Shown here: in pieces, positions 7,687 through 15,865 of the stretch
How positions within the stretch are numbered: position 1 is the first letter of the stretch
Layout of the letters: every line of letters begins with the position of its first letter
Notes under the pieces: model-generated
Databases searched by the model: none
Told to the model about the DNA's origin: nothing
Seen by the model: only the letters and a program-made list of their open reading frames with translations
Translations under genes and position numbers: made by a program
NCBI GenBank assembly: GCA_009778485.1
Contig: WRJQ01000010.1
Span: 1 to 44,693, forward strand
DNA: 44,693 nucleotides
Direction of reading: 5' to 3'
Source: Oscillospiraceae bacterium
GTDB lineage: Bacteria > Bacillota > Clostridia > Oscillospirales > Oscillospiraceae

Positions 7687-8571
7687 TCAGCGGGCGAGCA
7701 GCGCGGCGCCGATAGCGCCGGCAAGCATTGGGTCATACTCGCTGACGGCTGCCTTAACGCCCAGTTCGCGCTCGATGCGGGCCGTGATGCCCGGGTTCTT
7801 CGCCAGGCCGCCCGTCAACCCGAGCGTTCCGTCGATCTCGATCTTGCCGACGTCCAGCGGCGACAGCCTGCCCGCTACGCCGATGATGCGCCAAGCGATC
7901 GAGAACAGGTAAGACGCGTAAATCTCAGCCTCGCTCATTTTCGGCGAGCGGAACTCCGGCCTTCCGAAGAGCCCGAGCGTCTCCGTCCCGCCGAAAGCCC
8001 AGCATGTTGTGCTGACGGGCTCAGGGTCCTTTTCGGCTTCGAGCGACTTTGGGCCTATCTCGGTAATGCCGACGTGCATGATGTCGCACAGGACTTCTAT
8101 GCGCCGGCCTTCTCCGGTGGCGCATTTGTCGCCGATCATGAAGTCGCGCACCCTGTCCCAGTCGAACAGCCGGATCGCCTTTACTGTCTGGCCTCCCATG
8201 TCGATCAATGTGCGGACGTCCGGCCCGTACATGAACCTGGCACCCTTCGCGTGGCATTGCACTTCGTCTATTGCCTTCGAAGCGAAATCGACGCTGTTTT
8301 TCGCGAAACCGGTAACCGCTATCGCGGCCAGGTCAGCAGGCGCCGCGCCGGTTCCGGCCATGGCGAGGTCGAGCGCGTCCTTTGCCGACTTTCGAAAATC
8401 CGCGCCTACGCGGACATTTGAGTAGCCGAGCAGTCTGCCGCCGAGCATGACGGCTGCCTGCGCGCTCGTCGTGCCGATATCGACTCCGGCCGTCGCTTCG
8501 CCCGGGGCTTTCCAGCCGGCGTCTTCGTATACCCGGGATGACTCCGGCCATTTCCAGTACTCGTGTGTCAA
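7687..8571 (-). CDS. BadG/BcrD/BzdP-type ATPase
   Basis: A 294-residue ASKHA ATPase and the first gene of the reductase operon. Motifs: GVDIGTTSAQAAV at 29-41, IDMGGQTVKAI at 123-133, Cys150 in DKCATGEGR, Cys190 in TTCWAFGGTE, and TGGLAKNPG near 253. The two cysteines are the cluster ligands expected of this family. Unlike the second ATPase, its second phosphate motif is intact. The frame has no suitably spaced ATG; a TTG start 8 bases after AAAAGGAGG decides the start, while a nearby ATG is out of frame. Two distinct ATPases plus two reductase subunits match the four-gene class I benzoyl-CoA reductases rather than dehydratases, which need one activator. Confidence 0.88.
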   Translation of the reverse strand: MTHEYWKWPESSRVYEDAGWKAPGEATAGVDIGTTSAQAAVMLGGRLLGYSNVRVGADFRKSAKDALDLAMAGTGAAPADLAAIAVTGFAKNSVDFASKAIDEVQCHAKGARFMYGPDVRTLIDMGGQTVKAIRLFDWDRVRDFMIGDKCATGEGRRIEVLCDIMHVGITEIGPKSLEAEKDPEPVSTTCWAFGGTETLGLFGRPEFRSPKMSEAEIYASYLFSIAWRIIGVAGRLSPLDVGKIEIDGTLGLTGGLAKNPGITARIERELGVKAAVSEYDPMLAGAIGAALLAR

Positions 8572-8614
8572 CAGTCATTCCTCCTTTTTTGTGTCTGTTT
8601 TCATGTCTGCGACG

Positions 8615-8643
8615 ATTATATCAGGGGGGTTTCGAAAATTCAA
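8615..8643 (-). promoter_or_regulatory. Promoter of the reductase operon
   Basis: On the - strand, TTGAAT (8638-8643) and TATAAT (8615-8620) are separated by exactly 17 bases, a near-consensus sigma-A promoter upstream of the TTG start at 8571. Confidence 0.75.
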
Positions 8644-8644
8644 G

Positions 8645-8673
8645 TTGAAATCCCGCGAGATTTAATGTATATT
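8645..8673 (+). promoter_or_regulatory. Promoter of the amidohydrolase gene
   Basis: TTGAAA (8645-8650) and TATATT (8668-8673) are spaced by 17 bases. The -35 is one base from the -35 of the divergent reductase-operon promoter, so a single regulator could control both. Confidence 0.7.
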
Positions 8674-8698
8674 GACTAGAGAAAGGAGGCACTTTGCT

Positions 8699-9736
8699 AT
8701 GAGAAAAGCAGCGCGTTTTGTTGTTGACACCCACGTCCATTCCCAGCGCCACGCTGCGGGCGCGGCGCTCAAGGAAAGGATGAAAGAAACAGGTAAAAGC
8801 GATATCGACTACTCCGACCTCAACGCGACAATGGGAGGGCTCGAGACCTACGACAACTCCCCGAGGCTCCTCTACGACATGGAATGCTACGGCGTGGATA
8901 TGTGCATCCTGCAGCCCGCGTTCGGCATGAGCAACGAGCTGAACATCGAGCTCGTGGAAAAGTACCCGGACAAGTTCGTGGCGTTCTGCAACGCGAGGAA
9001 CTCCGGGAAAGACAACCCTGACTGGACATTCAAAGACACGGTAGACGAAATCGACGCGATGCTCGCGACGGGCAAGTACTGCGGTATCGGGGAAGGCGCG
9101 CCGAGCCGCCCGGGGCCCAGGACCGGGCAGGGCAGGTCGTACAATATGTCCGAGAGGATGGACGAGCTGCGGCTTATCTGCGACCTCGGCAGGAAACACA
9201 ATGTAGCCGTCACAGTGCACACCGGGACGGCGGGCGGCTACCCCATAACGCACACGTTCTGGCCTGAGGACTGGCATCCCTACTGGATACACGACATAGC
9301 GGCGGAGTACCCCGACGTCACGATAATCTTCGCGCACGGCGGCATGCAGGGCGGCCACATGACTGACCTCGTCGACCAGTGCATCCTCGTCACATCCAAC
9401 TACAATAATGTATACCTTGAAACCGGGCTCTACTGGACGGATCTTTACTACAAAGCGCTGAAGTATCCGAACGTCGGCCCGGAAAAGCTCATCTGGGGCA
9501 CAGACTGGGGCGCAAGCCAGCCGATCCAGACGCGGCTCGGCAACGATCCGCAGACGTTCTCCATGCAGGTGCATTCCCAGGGAATCGTCAGGCACCAGGT
9601 AGACGTGATGGGCTGGGCGCTGCGGCAGGTCGAGCGGCTCGACATCTCCCAGGACGATATGAACCTCATACTCGGCGGCAACGCAGTGCGCCTCTTTAAG
9701 CTCAAAACGCCGTTCACAAGGCTATTCAGGCTCTGA
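8699..9736 (+). CDS. Amidohydrolase-2 family protein (metal-dependent hydrolase/decarboxylase)
   Basis: A 345-residue TIM-barrel protein of the amidohydrolase-2 family, which includes ACMSD, gamma-resorcylate and dihydroxybenzoate decarboxylases and 2-pyrone-4,6-dicarboxylate lactonase. Seen: the metal-binding DTHVHS near the N-terminus, TVHTGTAGG, FAHGGMQGGH, IWGTDWGASQP with the expected catalytic Asp, and the terminal LGGNAVRLFKL. AAAGGAGG at 8682-8689, 9 bases upstream, selects ATG 8699 over an upstream in-frame codon at 8672. It is divergent from the reductase operon, sharing its promoter region, which suggests a role on the same aromatic or cyclic acid, for example decarboxylation or lactone hydrolysis. 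The exact reaction is not known. Confidence 0.88.
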   Translation: MRKAARFVVDTHVHSQRHAAGAALKERMKETGKSDIDYSDLNATMGGLETYDNSPRLLYDMECYGVDMCILQPAFGMSNELNIELVEKYPDKFVAFCNARNSGKDNPDWTFKDTVDEIDAMLATGKYCGIGEGAPSRPGPRTGQGRSYNMSERMDELRLICDLGRKHNVAVTVHTGTAGGYPITHTFWPEDWHPYWIHDIAAEYPDVTIIFAHGGMQGGHMTDLVDQCILVTSNYNNVYLETGLYWTDLYYKALKYPNVGPEKLIWGTDWGASQPIQTRLGNDPQTFSMQVHSQGIVRHQVDVMGWALRQVERLDISQDDMNLILGGNAVRLFKLKTPFTRLFRL

Positions 9737-9801
9737 GCCGCGCAGCACGGCGCCAAAGAAAAATTTGTACAATATGCCATATAATACCGCAAGTGTCACA
9801 A

Positions 9802-9810
9802 TGTTATAAT
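9802..9810 (+). promoter_or_regulatory. Extended -10 promoter candidate for ABC operon 1
   Basis: TGTTATAAT is a perfect extended -10 element without an obvious -35. Transcription from here would give a leader of nearly 300 nt that carries repeat element A before the permease start at 10107. Confidence 0.45.
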
Positions 9811-9915
9811 GTGGCTATTGACTATGCAGAAACAATATGAGACAATACGCGCAGTGAAAGGGGCGGCACGACGGGTTCCGGTACCTCTACTGTGTCCCGC
9901 CCTAAAAATCAAGCC

Positions 9916-10078
9916 AGTAGTGCGATTCCGAAATAGCGGTGTAAAGATTGCGGTGGATGTTTTCGTCCGGCTAGGCGAAAGACCGCAGGAATATCGGTGC
10001 TATTTCAAGGGCTTTCAACGAAGCCGGACGGAAAAAGATGCCGCAAGATTTGCATGGTTATTTCGTAATCGCACTACT
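9916..10078 (+). repeat. Dispersed hairpin-bounded element A, copy 1
   Basis: A 163-nt element bounded by 20-nt inverted arms (9916-9935 and 10059-10078, 19 of 20 complementary). Its core from 9947 to about 10049 aligns without gaps to the reverse complement of the element at 34423-34587, about three quarters identical. Invariant blocks include AGGCGAAAG, TATTTCAAGG, CTTTCAACG and ACGGAAAAAGA. Within the core, TCCGGCT and AGCCGGA can pair. It lies in the leader of ABC operon 1. It could be a structured RNA or a hairpin-ended mobile element; no protein is supported. Confidence 0.8.
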
Positions 10079-10106
10079 TGAAATGTTGGGAGGATGAAAT
10101 GCCGAA

Positions 10107-11072
10107 ATGCTCAGGTACATTATAAGACGCCTGCTGCTCATGATACCCACGCTGCTGGGTATTACGCTGATCGTCATGCTGTTCATCACGATCACGCCGG
10201 GCGACCCCGCGCGAATGCTCCTCGGCAACGACGCGACACAACAGGAAGTAGAAGAACTCAGGGAAGAGATGGGGCTCAACGACCCGTTTCCCGTCCGCTA
10301 CGCCAACTACATCAAGAACATATTCCAGGGCGATTTCGGAAAGTCCTTCAGGACGAAACGGCCGGTCTTGACCGAGATCATGACAAGGTACCCCTACTCG
10401 CTAATGCTCGTCTGCTTCAGCCTCGTGATGGCAATCTTCATCGGTATCCCGATAGGGATATACGCGGCGACGCACCAATACTCATGGAAGGATAACGCGG
10501 CTATATTCGCCTCGCTCTTCTGCGTTTCGATGCCGGGGTTCTGGTTCGCCTTGATGCTCATACAATTGCTATGCGTCAAGTTCCAGCTCCTGCCGCCCTC
10601 CGGCGTCGACAACTGGCAGGGGTGGATCCTGCCGGCGCTCACGAGCGCGCTGGGATTTGCCGCGACTATAGCAAGACAGACGAGGTCGAACCTCCTCGAA
10701 GTAATCAGGCAGGACTATATCACCACAGCGCGCGCCAAGGGCCAGTCCGAGAGGAAGGTCCTCTACAGGCACGCGCTGAAAAACGCCGTCATACCTGTCA
10801 TCATGATCGTCGGCTCGATATTCGGCATGGCTATGGGCGGCTCGATGATCTCCGAAGTCATCTTCTCGATACCGGGGCTGGGCAGCTACACGCTGGCGGG
10901 GCTCAACGCAAGGGACTACCCCGTCATCCAGACGAGCGTCCTGTTTATGTCGGCCCTCTTCGCCATTGTGCTCCTGCTCATTGACCTGGCGTTCGCCATT
11001 ATCGACCCGAGGATACGCTCCCAGTACGCCAGAAGGAAGAGAAAACCCGCGAAAGGAGGTGCGGCGACATGA
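10107..11072 (+). CDS. ABC transporter permease, DppB/OppB type (operon 1)
   Basis: A 321-residue inner-membrane permease of the dipeptide/oligopeptide/nickel family. It begins with the family signature MLRYIIRRLLLMIPTLLG, has about six hydrophobic segments, TITPGDPAR after the first, and the EAA cytoplasmic loop around residues 204-232 (TTARAKGQSERKVLYRHALK) that contacts the ATPases. GGGAGG lies 13 bases upstream. It overlaps the next permease by 4 bases (ATGA). With its partner it forms the translocation path for the substrate delivered by the lipoprotein at 14026. Substrate may be a peptide or another small organic molecule imported with this machinery. Confidence 0.93.
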   Translation: MLRYIIRRLLLMIPTLLGITLIVMLFITITPGDPARMLLGNDATQQEVEELREEMGLNDPFPVRYANYIKNIFQGDFGKSFRTKRPVLTEIMTRYPYSLMLVCFSLVMAIFIGIPIGIYAATHQYSWKDNAAIFASLFCVSMPGFWFALMLIQLLCVKFQLLPPSGVDNWQGWILPALTSALGFAATIARQTRSNLLEVIRQDYITTARAKGQSERKVLYRHALKNAVIPVIMIVGSIFGMAMGGSMISEVIFSIPGLGSYTLAGLNARDYPVIQTSVLFMSALFAIVLLLIDLAFAIIDPRIRSQYARRKRKPAKGGAAT

Positions 11073-11950
11073 GCGCAGCGACAGAAACACTGCCCGAAAT
11101 CAAGAAAAAGCAATCCCGCTTCAGTGAAATCTGGCGCAGGCTTAAGAAGAACAAAGCCGCCGTCGTATCGCTGTTCGTCATCGCGTTCATCATCCTCGTC
11201 GCGCTGTTCGCGCCGCTTATCGCGCCATACGGATATGACGAGGTCAACTACGACAAATCATTCGCCCCGCCCAGTTGGGAGAACCCCCTGGGCTGCGACA
11301 AACTCGGCAGGGATCTCCTAAGCCGCATCATCTACGGCTCGCGCCAGTCCCTCCAGCTCGGCCTCGTGGCCGTCGCGATTTCCGCTACGATCGGCATAAT
11401 GATCGGAGCCGTGGCCGGGTACTACGGCGGGTGGACAGACACGCTGATAATGCGCGCGCTAGACATCTACCAGAGCATTCCCATGTTTCTGCTGTGCGTT
11501 ACACTAGCAGCAATACTCGGGCCAAGCCTGCGCAATGCCATACTGGCCATCGGTATCAGTATGATACCCGGGCCGGCGCGGCTCATGCGCGCTTCGATAC
11601 TCACCGTCCGCGAGACTGAGTACGTCGAGGCGGCCAGGGCCATCAACGCGGGCACCGGGCGAATAATCAGGAAGCACATCGTTCCCAACGCCATCGCGCC
11701 AATGATCGTATCCATTACAATGAGCATAGGCAACAGCGTGCTCTCCGGGGCCGGCCTCAGCTTTATCGGCCTCGGCGCCCAGCCGCCGATACCGGAATGG
11801 GGCGCGCTCATAAACGACGCGAGGAATATAATGAGAGAGCACGGTTCTCTGGCGATGTATCCGGGGCTGTGCGTCATGATTACCGTCCTGGCATTCAACC
11901 TGCTGGGTGACGGGCTCAGGGACGCGCTTGACCCCCGGCTTAAGAATTGA
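11069..11950 (+). CDS. ABC transporter permease, DppC/OppC type (operon 1)
   Basis: A 293-residue partner permease. The cytoplasmic N-terminus (WRRLKKNKAAVVSLFVIAF) leads into the first membrane segment. HPLGTDxxGRD-type sequence appears as NPLGCDKLGRDLLSR, and the EAA loop reads YVEAARAINAGTGRIIRKH. The C-terminus ends GDGLRDALDPRLKN, typical of DppC. AAAGGAGGT at 11052-11060 precedes the start, which overlaps the stop of the DppB-type gene (ATGA). The product is close in sequence and length to the DppC-type protein of operon 3, which supports duplication of the whole transporter. Confidence 0.93.
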   Translation: MSAATETLPEIKKKQSRFSEIWRRLKKNKAAVVSLFVIAFIILVALFAPLIAPYGYDEVNYDKSFAPPSWENPLGCDKLGRDLLSRIIYGSRQSLQLGLVAVAISATIGIMIGAVAGYYGGWTDTLIMRALDIYQSIPMFLLCVTLAAILGPSLRNAILAIGISMIPGPARLMRASILTVRETEYVEAARAINAGTGRIIRKHIVPNAIAPMIVSITMSIGNSVLSGAGLSFIGLGAQPPIPEWGALINDARNIMREHGSLAMYPGLCVMITVLAFNLLGDGLRDALDPRLKN

Positions 11951-11960
11951 GGTGGATCGA

Positions 11961-12932
11961 ATGGCAGATAATATTCTTGAGATCCGCGATCTGGTCGTCG
12001 AGTACCGCACTGACGACGCCGTTATCCACGCCGTGAACGGAATCAACCTGACAGTCCAGAAAGGCGAGACAATAGGCCTCGTCGGCGAGACAGGCGCCGG
12101 GAAGACGACGATAGCCCGCTCTATCCTGCGCATTCTGCAGACCCCGCCCGCAAAGTTCTGCGGCGGCACTATAATGTTCGAAGGCCAGGACATCATGGCT
12201 ATGACCGAGCAGCAGATGCGCAAGATACGCGGCGACAAGATAGCTATGATATTCCAGGATCCAATGACGGCGCTTAACCCCATCGAGAGGGTCGGATACC
12301 AGATAGCCGAGGCGATAGGGCTCCATAACAAAGTAACGCGGGCCGAAGCCGAAATGAAAGCCTGCGACATGCTGGAGATGGTAGGCATCCCGGCCGACAG
12401 GTACAAGGAGTTCCCGCACCAGTTCTCAGGCGGCATGAAACAGCGCGTCGTCATTGCTATGGCGCTTGCCTGCAACCCGATTCTCCTCCTGGCCGACGAG
12501 CCGACCACCGCGCTCGACGTTACGATCCAGGCCCAGGTGCTCGAGATGATGCAGAACTTGAAAGAAACGCTCGGGACTTCCGTCGTGATGATTACGCACG
12601 ACCTGGGCGTCGTCGCGGACATCTGCAACACAGTAGCGGTCGTTTACGCCGGCGAGATAGTCGAACGCGGCACCGTCGAGCACATCTTCGACTATCCTTC
12701 GCACCCGTACACGATAGGCCTTTTCAACTCGCTGCCAAAGCTGGATTCCACCGAAGCGAGGCTCAAGCCGATTACGGGGCTCATGCCCGACCCCACGAAC
12801 CTCCCCCTGGGCTGCAAGTTCTACGAGCGCTGCCCCGAAGCGACGGATAAATGCGCCGAGGCCCCCCCTGAAGTCACGGAGGTATCGCCGGGGCACCAGG
12901 TCAAGTGTCTATTGAAAGGGGGCAGCGTCTGA
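11961..12932 (+). CDS. ABC transporter ATPase, DppD/OppD type (operon 1)
   Basis: A 323-residue ATP-binding subunit. Walker A is GETGAGKTT at 42-50, the Q-loop is IFQDPMTALNP, the signature is FSGGMKQR, Walker B is LLLADEPTTALD, and the H-loop is ITHDLGVVA. The C-terminal extension GCKFYERCPEATDKCAEAPP with several cysteines is the oligopeptide-transporter C-terminal region, known in DppD to hold an Fe-S cluster. The frame is open from 11907 but GAGGTGG ten bases before ATG 11961 selects this start. The stop shares its last base with the next start (TGATG). Confidence 0.93.
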   Translation: MADNILEIRDLVVEYRTDDAVIHAVNGINLTVQKGETIGLVGETGAGKTTIARSILRILQTPPAKFCGGTIMFEGQDIMAMTEQQMRKIRGDKIAMIFQDPMTALNPIERVGYQIAEAIGLHNKVTRAEAEMKACDMLEMVGIPADRYKEFPHQFSGGMKQRVVIAMALACNPILLLADEPTTALDVTIQAQVLEMMQNLKETLGTSVVMITHDLGVVADICNTVAVVYAGEIVERGTVEHIFDYPSHPYTIGLFNSLPKLDSTEARLKPITGLMPDPTNLPLGCKFYERCPEATDKCAEAPPEVTEVSPGHQVKCLLKGGSV

Positions 12933-13879
12933 TGGCCGTATTACTGGAGGTCAGGAACCTCAAAAAATACTTCAAAGTCGGAGCCGCGCAGCTCCACGCC
13001 GTCGACGATATCAACTTCGTGCTCGACGAGGGCAAGACGCTCGGGGTAGTCGGCGAGTCCGGCTGCGGCAAGACGACGCTCGGCAGGGTGATACTCCACT
13101 TGCTCGACCTTACTGACGGGCAGGTCATATTCGAAGGCAAAGACTGCACGAGCCCCACGAAAAAAGAACTCATCGAAATGCGCGAAGATATGCAGATTAT
13201 TTTCCAGGACCCATACTCTTCGCTGAACCCGCGTATGTCCGTCAGCGAGACGATTATGGAACCGCTCATACTGCAGGGCGGCATGACCAAGATCGAGATG
13301 AGGGCGGAGACCCTGCACCTCATGGAGACGGTCGGCCTCGCACAGCGCTTTGAAAACTCATACCCGCACGAGCTCGACGGGGGCAGGCGCCAGCGCATAG
13401 GCATTGCCAGAGCCCTGGCCCTGAAGCCTAAGTTCATAGTATGCGACGAACCGGTCTCCGCCCTTGACGTGTCGATCCAGGCGCAGATCATCAACCTTCT
13501 GCTCGACCTGCAGGAGGAGCGCGGGCTGGCATATATGTTCGTGACGCACGACCTTTCCGTCGTGAAGTACATTTCCGACGACATCATGGTCATGTACCTG
13601 GGGCAGATGGTCGAAAAGGCGTCCTCGGACGAGCTGTTCGCCAAGCCGCTGCACCCGTACACGAAAGCCCTGCTCTCCGCTATCCCGGTGCCGAACATCC
13701 ACAACAAGAAAAAGCGGATAATTATGCAGGGCGAGATCACATCACCCATAAACCCGAGGCCGGGCTGCAGGTTCATGGACAGGTGCCAATACGTCACTCC
13801 GGAATGCTCGGAGCCGCAGGTCCTCGAGGAACCCGACAGCGACCATTTCGTCGCTTGCTGCAACTTCAGCAAGATATAA
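12932..13879 (+). CDS. ABC transporter ATPase, DppF/OppF type (operon 1)
   Basis: A 315-residue second ATPase. Walker A is GESGCGKTT at 41-49, Q-loop IFQDPYSSLNP and Walker B FIVCDEPVSALD. The signature is unusual: ELDGGRRQR, with Asp149 where LSGGQ has the phosphate-contacting Ser. The DppF-type protein of operon 3 has the same Asp at the same residue number, whereas operon 2 keeps a canonical FSGGQ. A cysteine-bearing C-terminus (GCRFMDRCQYVTPEC) follows. The start overlaps the upstream stop by one base and is preceded by AAAGGGGGC. Confidence 0.92.
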   Translation: MAVLLEVRNLKKYFKVGAAQLHAVDDINFVLDEGKTLGVVGESGCGKTTLGRVILHLLDLTDGQVIFEGKDCTSPTKKELIEMREDMQIIFQDPYSSLNPRMSVSETIMEPLILQGGMTKIEMRAETLHLMETVGLAQRFENSYPHELDGGRRQRIGIARALALKPKFIVCDEPVSALDVSIQAQIINLLLDLQEERGLAYMFVTHDLSVVKYISDDIMVMYLGQMVEKASSDELFAKPLHPYTKALLSAIPVPNIHNKKKRIIMQGEITSPINPRPGCRFMDRCQYVTPECSEPQVLEEPDSDHFVACCNFSKI

Positions 13880-14025
13880 CAGCACGGACGCAGCGCCGGA
13901 GCCCTGAAAGCTCCGGCGGCCGCGCAGGCTCCGCACAGCGCATCGGAGCCGTGTGGCAATCAATCCGGTCATAATGGCCACATACGTGCCATTTTAATGA
14001 CGATATATGTTAAGGAGGAAAAAAA

Positions 14026-15723
14026 GTGAGAAAGTTCAAGTTTCTGGCGGTCTTGTTGTGCCTGGCGATGCTACTGACTTTTGCCGCGGCCTGCAACAAA
14101 GACGACGACACCCCAAGCGCGAGCAACAGCCCCGGGACAAGCAGCGAAGCCAGCGCCAGCCCCTCGAACAGCGGACAGACAAGCACCAGCCCGAGCGGCA
14201 ACGAAGCTTCGCCCGGCAACACCGATAGCGGCCCCGCAGCCGCCGGCGGAGTGGAGCGCGACACCTTCAGCGTCGCCGTCGATAGCGACGCAGGCCTTCT
14301 GGACCCTGTCAAGGTCAGCGGCGGTATGTATGTCGCCCTCATGCAACTCTATGAGTCCCTCTGGGACATCGACGAGAATGGCAACATGATCTACAAGCTG
14401 ATGGAAAGCTATGAAGACCACGGCAACTTCTGGAGATGCAAACTGCGCGAGGGCGTATACTTCTCCAGCGGAGTCGAGCTGAAGGCCAGCGACGTCATCT
14501 TCTCGCTCGGTTACTGGAAAGCGCAGCCCGTTAACGCAGTTCGCGTGCAGTCGCTCGACCTTGAGCGGTCCTGCGTCCACGACGAATACACAGTTGACCT
14601 CTACATGCTCAACGACTACTACTATTTCCACGATACCGGTTCATGCATGATGATGATCTTCTGCGAGGAAGGCTTCGACGAGGATGATATCAGCATCAAC
14701 CCGAACGGCACAGGCCCTTACGAAGTTAAAGACTATGTGGTCAACAGCCATCTCTTCCTGGAAAGAAAAGACGAATACTGGGGCGAGAAACCGGCCATCA
14801 AGAACCTCAACTTCAGAGTCCTTGCAGAGCCTTCGCAGGTCGTCAACGCCCTGACGACGGGCATGATCGATTACGCACCCATCCAGCTTGCGGACTTCGA
14901 CTATGTCGACGGCCTTTCCGGCTTCTACACGATCTCCCGCTACATTGGCGGCGGTGTCGGCCTCTCGTTCAACTCCGGCGTGAACGGCTACTTCAACCGC
15001 TTCACGGACGGCGACAAGAAGCTCGAAGCGAGGTTCGCGGTGTACCACGCGATCAACCCGCAGGTGCTCATCAACCTTGTCTATGAGGGCAAGGGCAGAA
15101 TCATGCACAACATGGTTCCGGACTATATGTTCGACTACAAAGATGAGTACGACCATTGGGAGCCGGCCTACGACATTGGTTATAACGTCGAAAGGGCCAA
15201 GGAACTCGCGCAGAGCTCCGGTCTCGCCGGCCAGACAATCAGCATTATGACTAACGGCCTCGCGGCGGCCGTGCAGACAGCAGAGATTGTGCAGAGCATG
15301 TTGGCGGCGATCGACGTCACGCTGGAAATCAACAACTATGACCCGGCGACGGCCCTGTCGATGATCTACGACCCCGAAGCTTCGCACGACATCACGGTCG
15401 GCGCGGGCATCGCGCCCAACAGCAGGGTCTGCGACCTGCTGCTCAACGGTGTACGCTACTCGAGCACCCTCACCCTGCCGGGCTCGTTCACGAACAACGA
15501 GCACTACCTCGCGATCTGCGCCCAAATGGCCCATGAGCCGGATAACGCCAAGCGGGTTGCGATCACGGAGGAATGCCTGCGTATGTACACGGATAACGCC
15601 ATCGGGTTCGGGCTTTGCGTGTATCAGACATGCTACGCCATGGCCGACGACGTGCAGCCGGACACGGTAGTATACTCAGTCACGAGCAACTTCGTCCGCT
15701 ACGAAATGCTGAAGTTCAAGTAA
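14026..15723 (+). CDS. Lipoprotein solute-binding protein, ABC family 5 (operon 1)
   Basis: A 565-residue extracytoplasmic binding protein of the SBP_bac_5 (DppA/OppA/NikA) family. A GTG start 7 bases after AAGGAGG opens a lipoprotein signal ending FAAAC, with the lipidated cysteine at residue 23. A Ser/Pro/Asn-rich linker of about 45 residues tethers it to the membrane. The domain includes WDIDENGNMIYKLMESYEDH, INPNGTGPYEVKDYVVNSH and KDEYWGEKPAIKNLNFRV. It is unusual in following the ATPases rather than preceding the permeases. It is clearly related to the binding protein at 27566. Confidence 0.93.
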   Translation: MRKFKFLAVLLCLAMLLTFAAACNKDDDTPSASNSPGTSSEASASPSNSGQTSTSPSGNEASPGNTDSGPAAAGGVERDTFSVAVDSDAGLLDPVKVSGGMYVALMQLYESLWDIDENGNMIYKLMESYEDHGNFWRCKLREGVYFSSGVELKASDVIFSLGYWKAQPVNAVRVQSLDLERSCVHDEYTVDLYMLNDYYYFHDTGSCMMMIFCEEGFDEDDISINPNGTGPYEVKDYVVNSHLFLERKDEYWGEKPAIKNLNFRVLAEPSQVVNALTTGMIDYAPIQLADFDYVDGLSGFYTISRYIGGGVGLSFNSGVNGYFNRFTDGDKKLEARFAVYHAINPQVLINLVYEGKGRIMHNMVPDYMFDYKDEYDHWEPAYDIGYNVERAKELAQSSGLAGQTISIMTNGLAAAVQTAEIVQSMLAAIDVTLEINNYDPATALSMIYDPEASHDITVGAGIAPNSRVCDLLLNGVRYSSTLTLPGSFTNNEHYLAICAQMAHEPDNAKRVAITEECLRMYTDNAIGFGLCVYQTCYAMADDVQPDTVVYSVTSNFVRYEMLKFK

Positions 15724-15761
15724 CGCATTCGCAGCGGGACAACCGCAACGCATAACAAACA

Positions 15762-15790
15762 GGGGAGCCTGCCAATTCGGCAGGCTCCCC
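15762..15790 (+). terminator. Rho-independent terminator of ABC operon 1
   Basis: A 12-bp GC-rich stem (15762-15773 with 15779-15790) around an AATTC loop, 39 bases after the binding-protein stop and followed by TTGATT. It is symmetric enough to stop transcription from both sides of this convergent junction. Confidence 0.8.
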
Positions 15791-15797
15791 TTGATTC

Positions 15798-15858
15798 GTC
15801 ATTACGGCCTCGTCATTGCGGCCTTGAGCCGCAATCCCATGAATCATGCGGCCTCGTC
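15798..15858. repeat. REP-like palindrome, copy 2, with partial repeats
   Basis: CGTCATTGCGGC at 15811-15822 pairs with GCCGCAATCCCAT ending at 15840. It is the reverse-complement form of the palindrome at 4339. Partial copies of CGTCATT lie on both sides, suggesting decay or tandem growth at this convergent intergenic site. Confidence 0.7.
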
Positions 15859-15865
15859 ATTGCTC

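Noticed and set aside
8621-9595. A 324-codon frame antisense to the amidohydrolase
   Set aside because: The + strand gene has metal-site motifs and a strong ribosome site; the antisense product is low-complexity and unlike any family.
2742-9736. A complete benzoyl-CoA degradation pathway
   Set aside because: No dienoyl-CoA hydratase or ring-opening hydrolase is present, so only the reductive core is supported.
9916-10078. Element A as an integron attC site
   Set aside because: attC sites have short conserved end boxes and variable centres. This element has the reverse, with a long conserved core and variable arms, and no integrase is near.
9809-10081. A 90-codon frame before the operon 1 permease
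   Set aside because: It runs through repeat element A. The reverse-complement copy at 34423 has in-frame stops in the matching frame, so conservation is of nucleotides, not protein.
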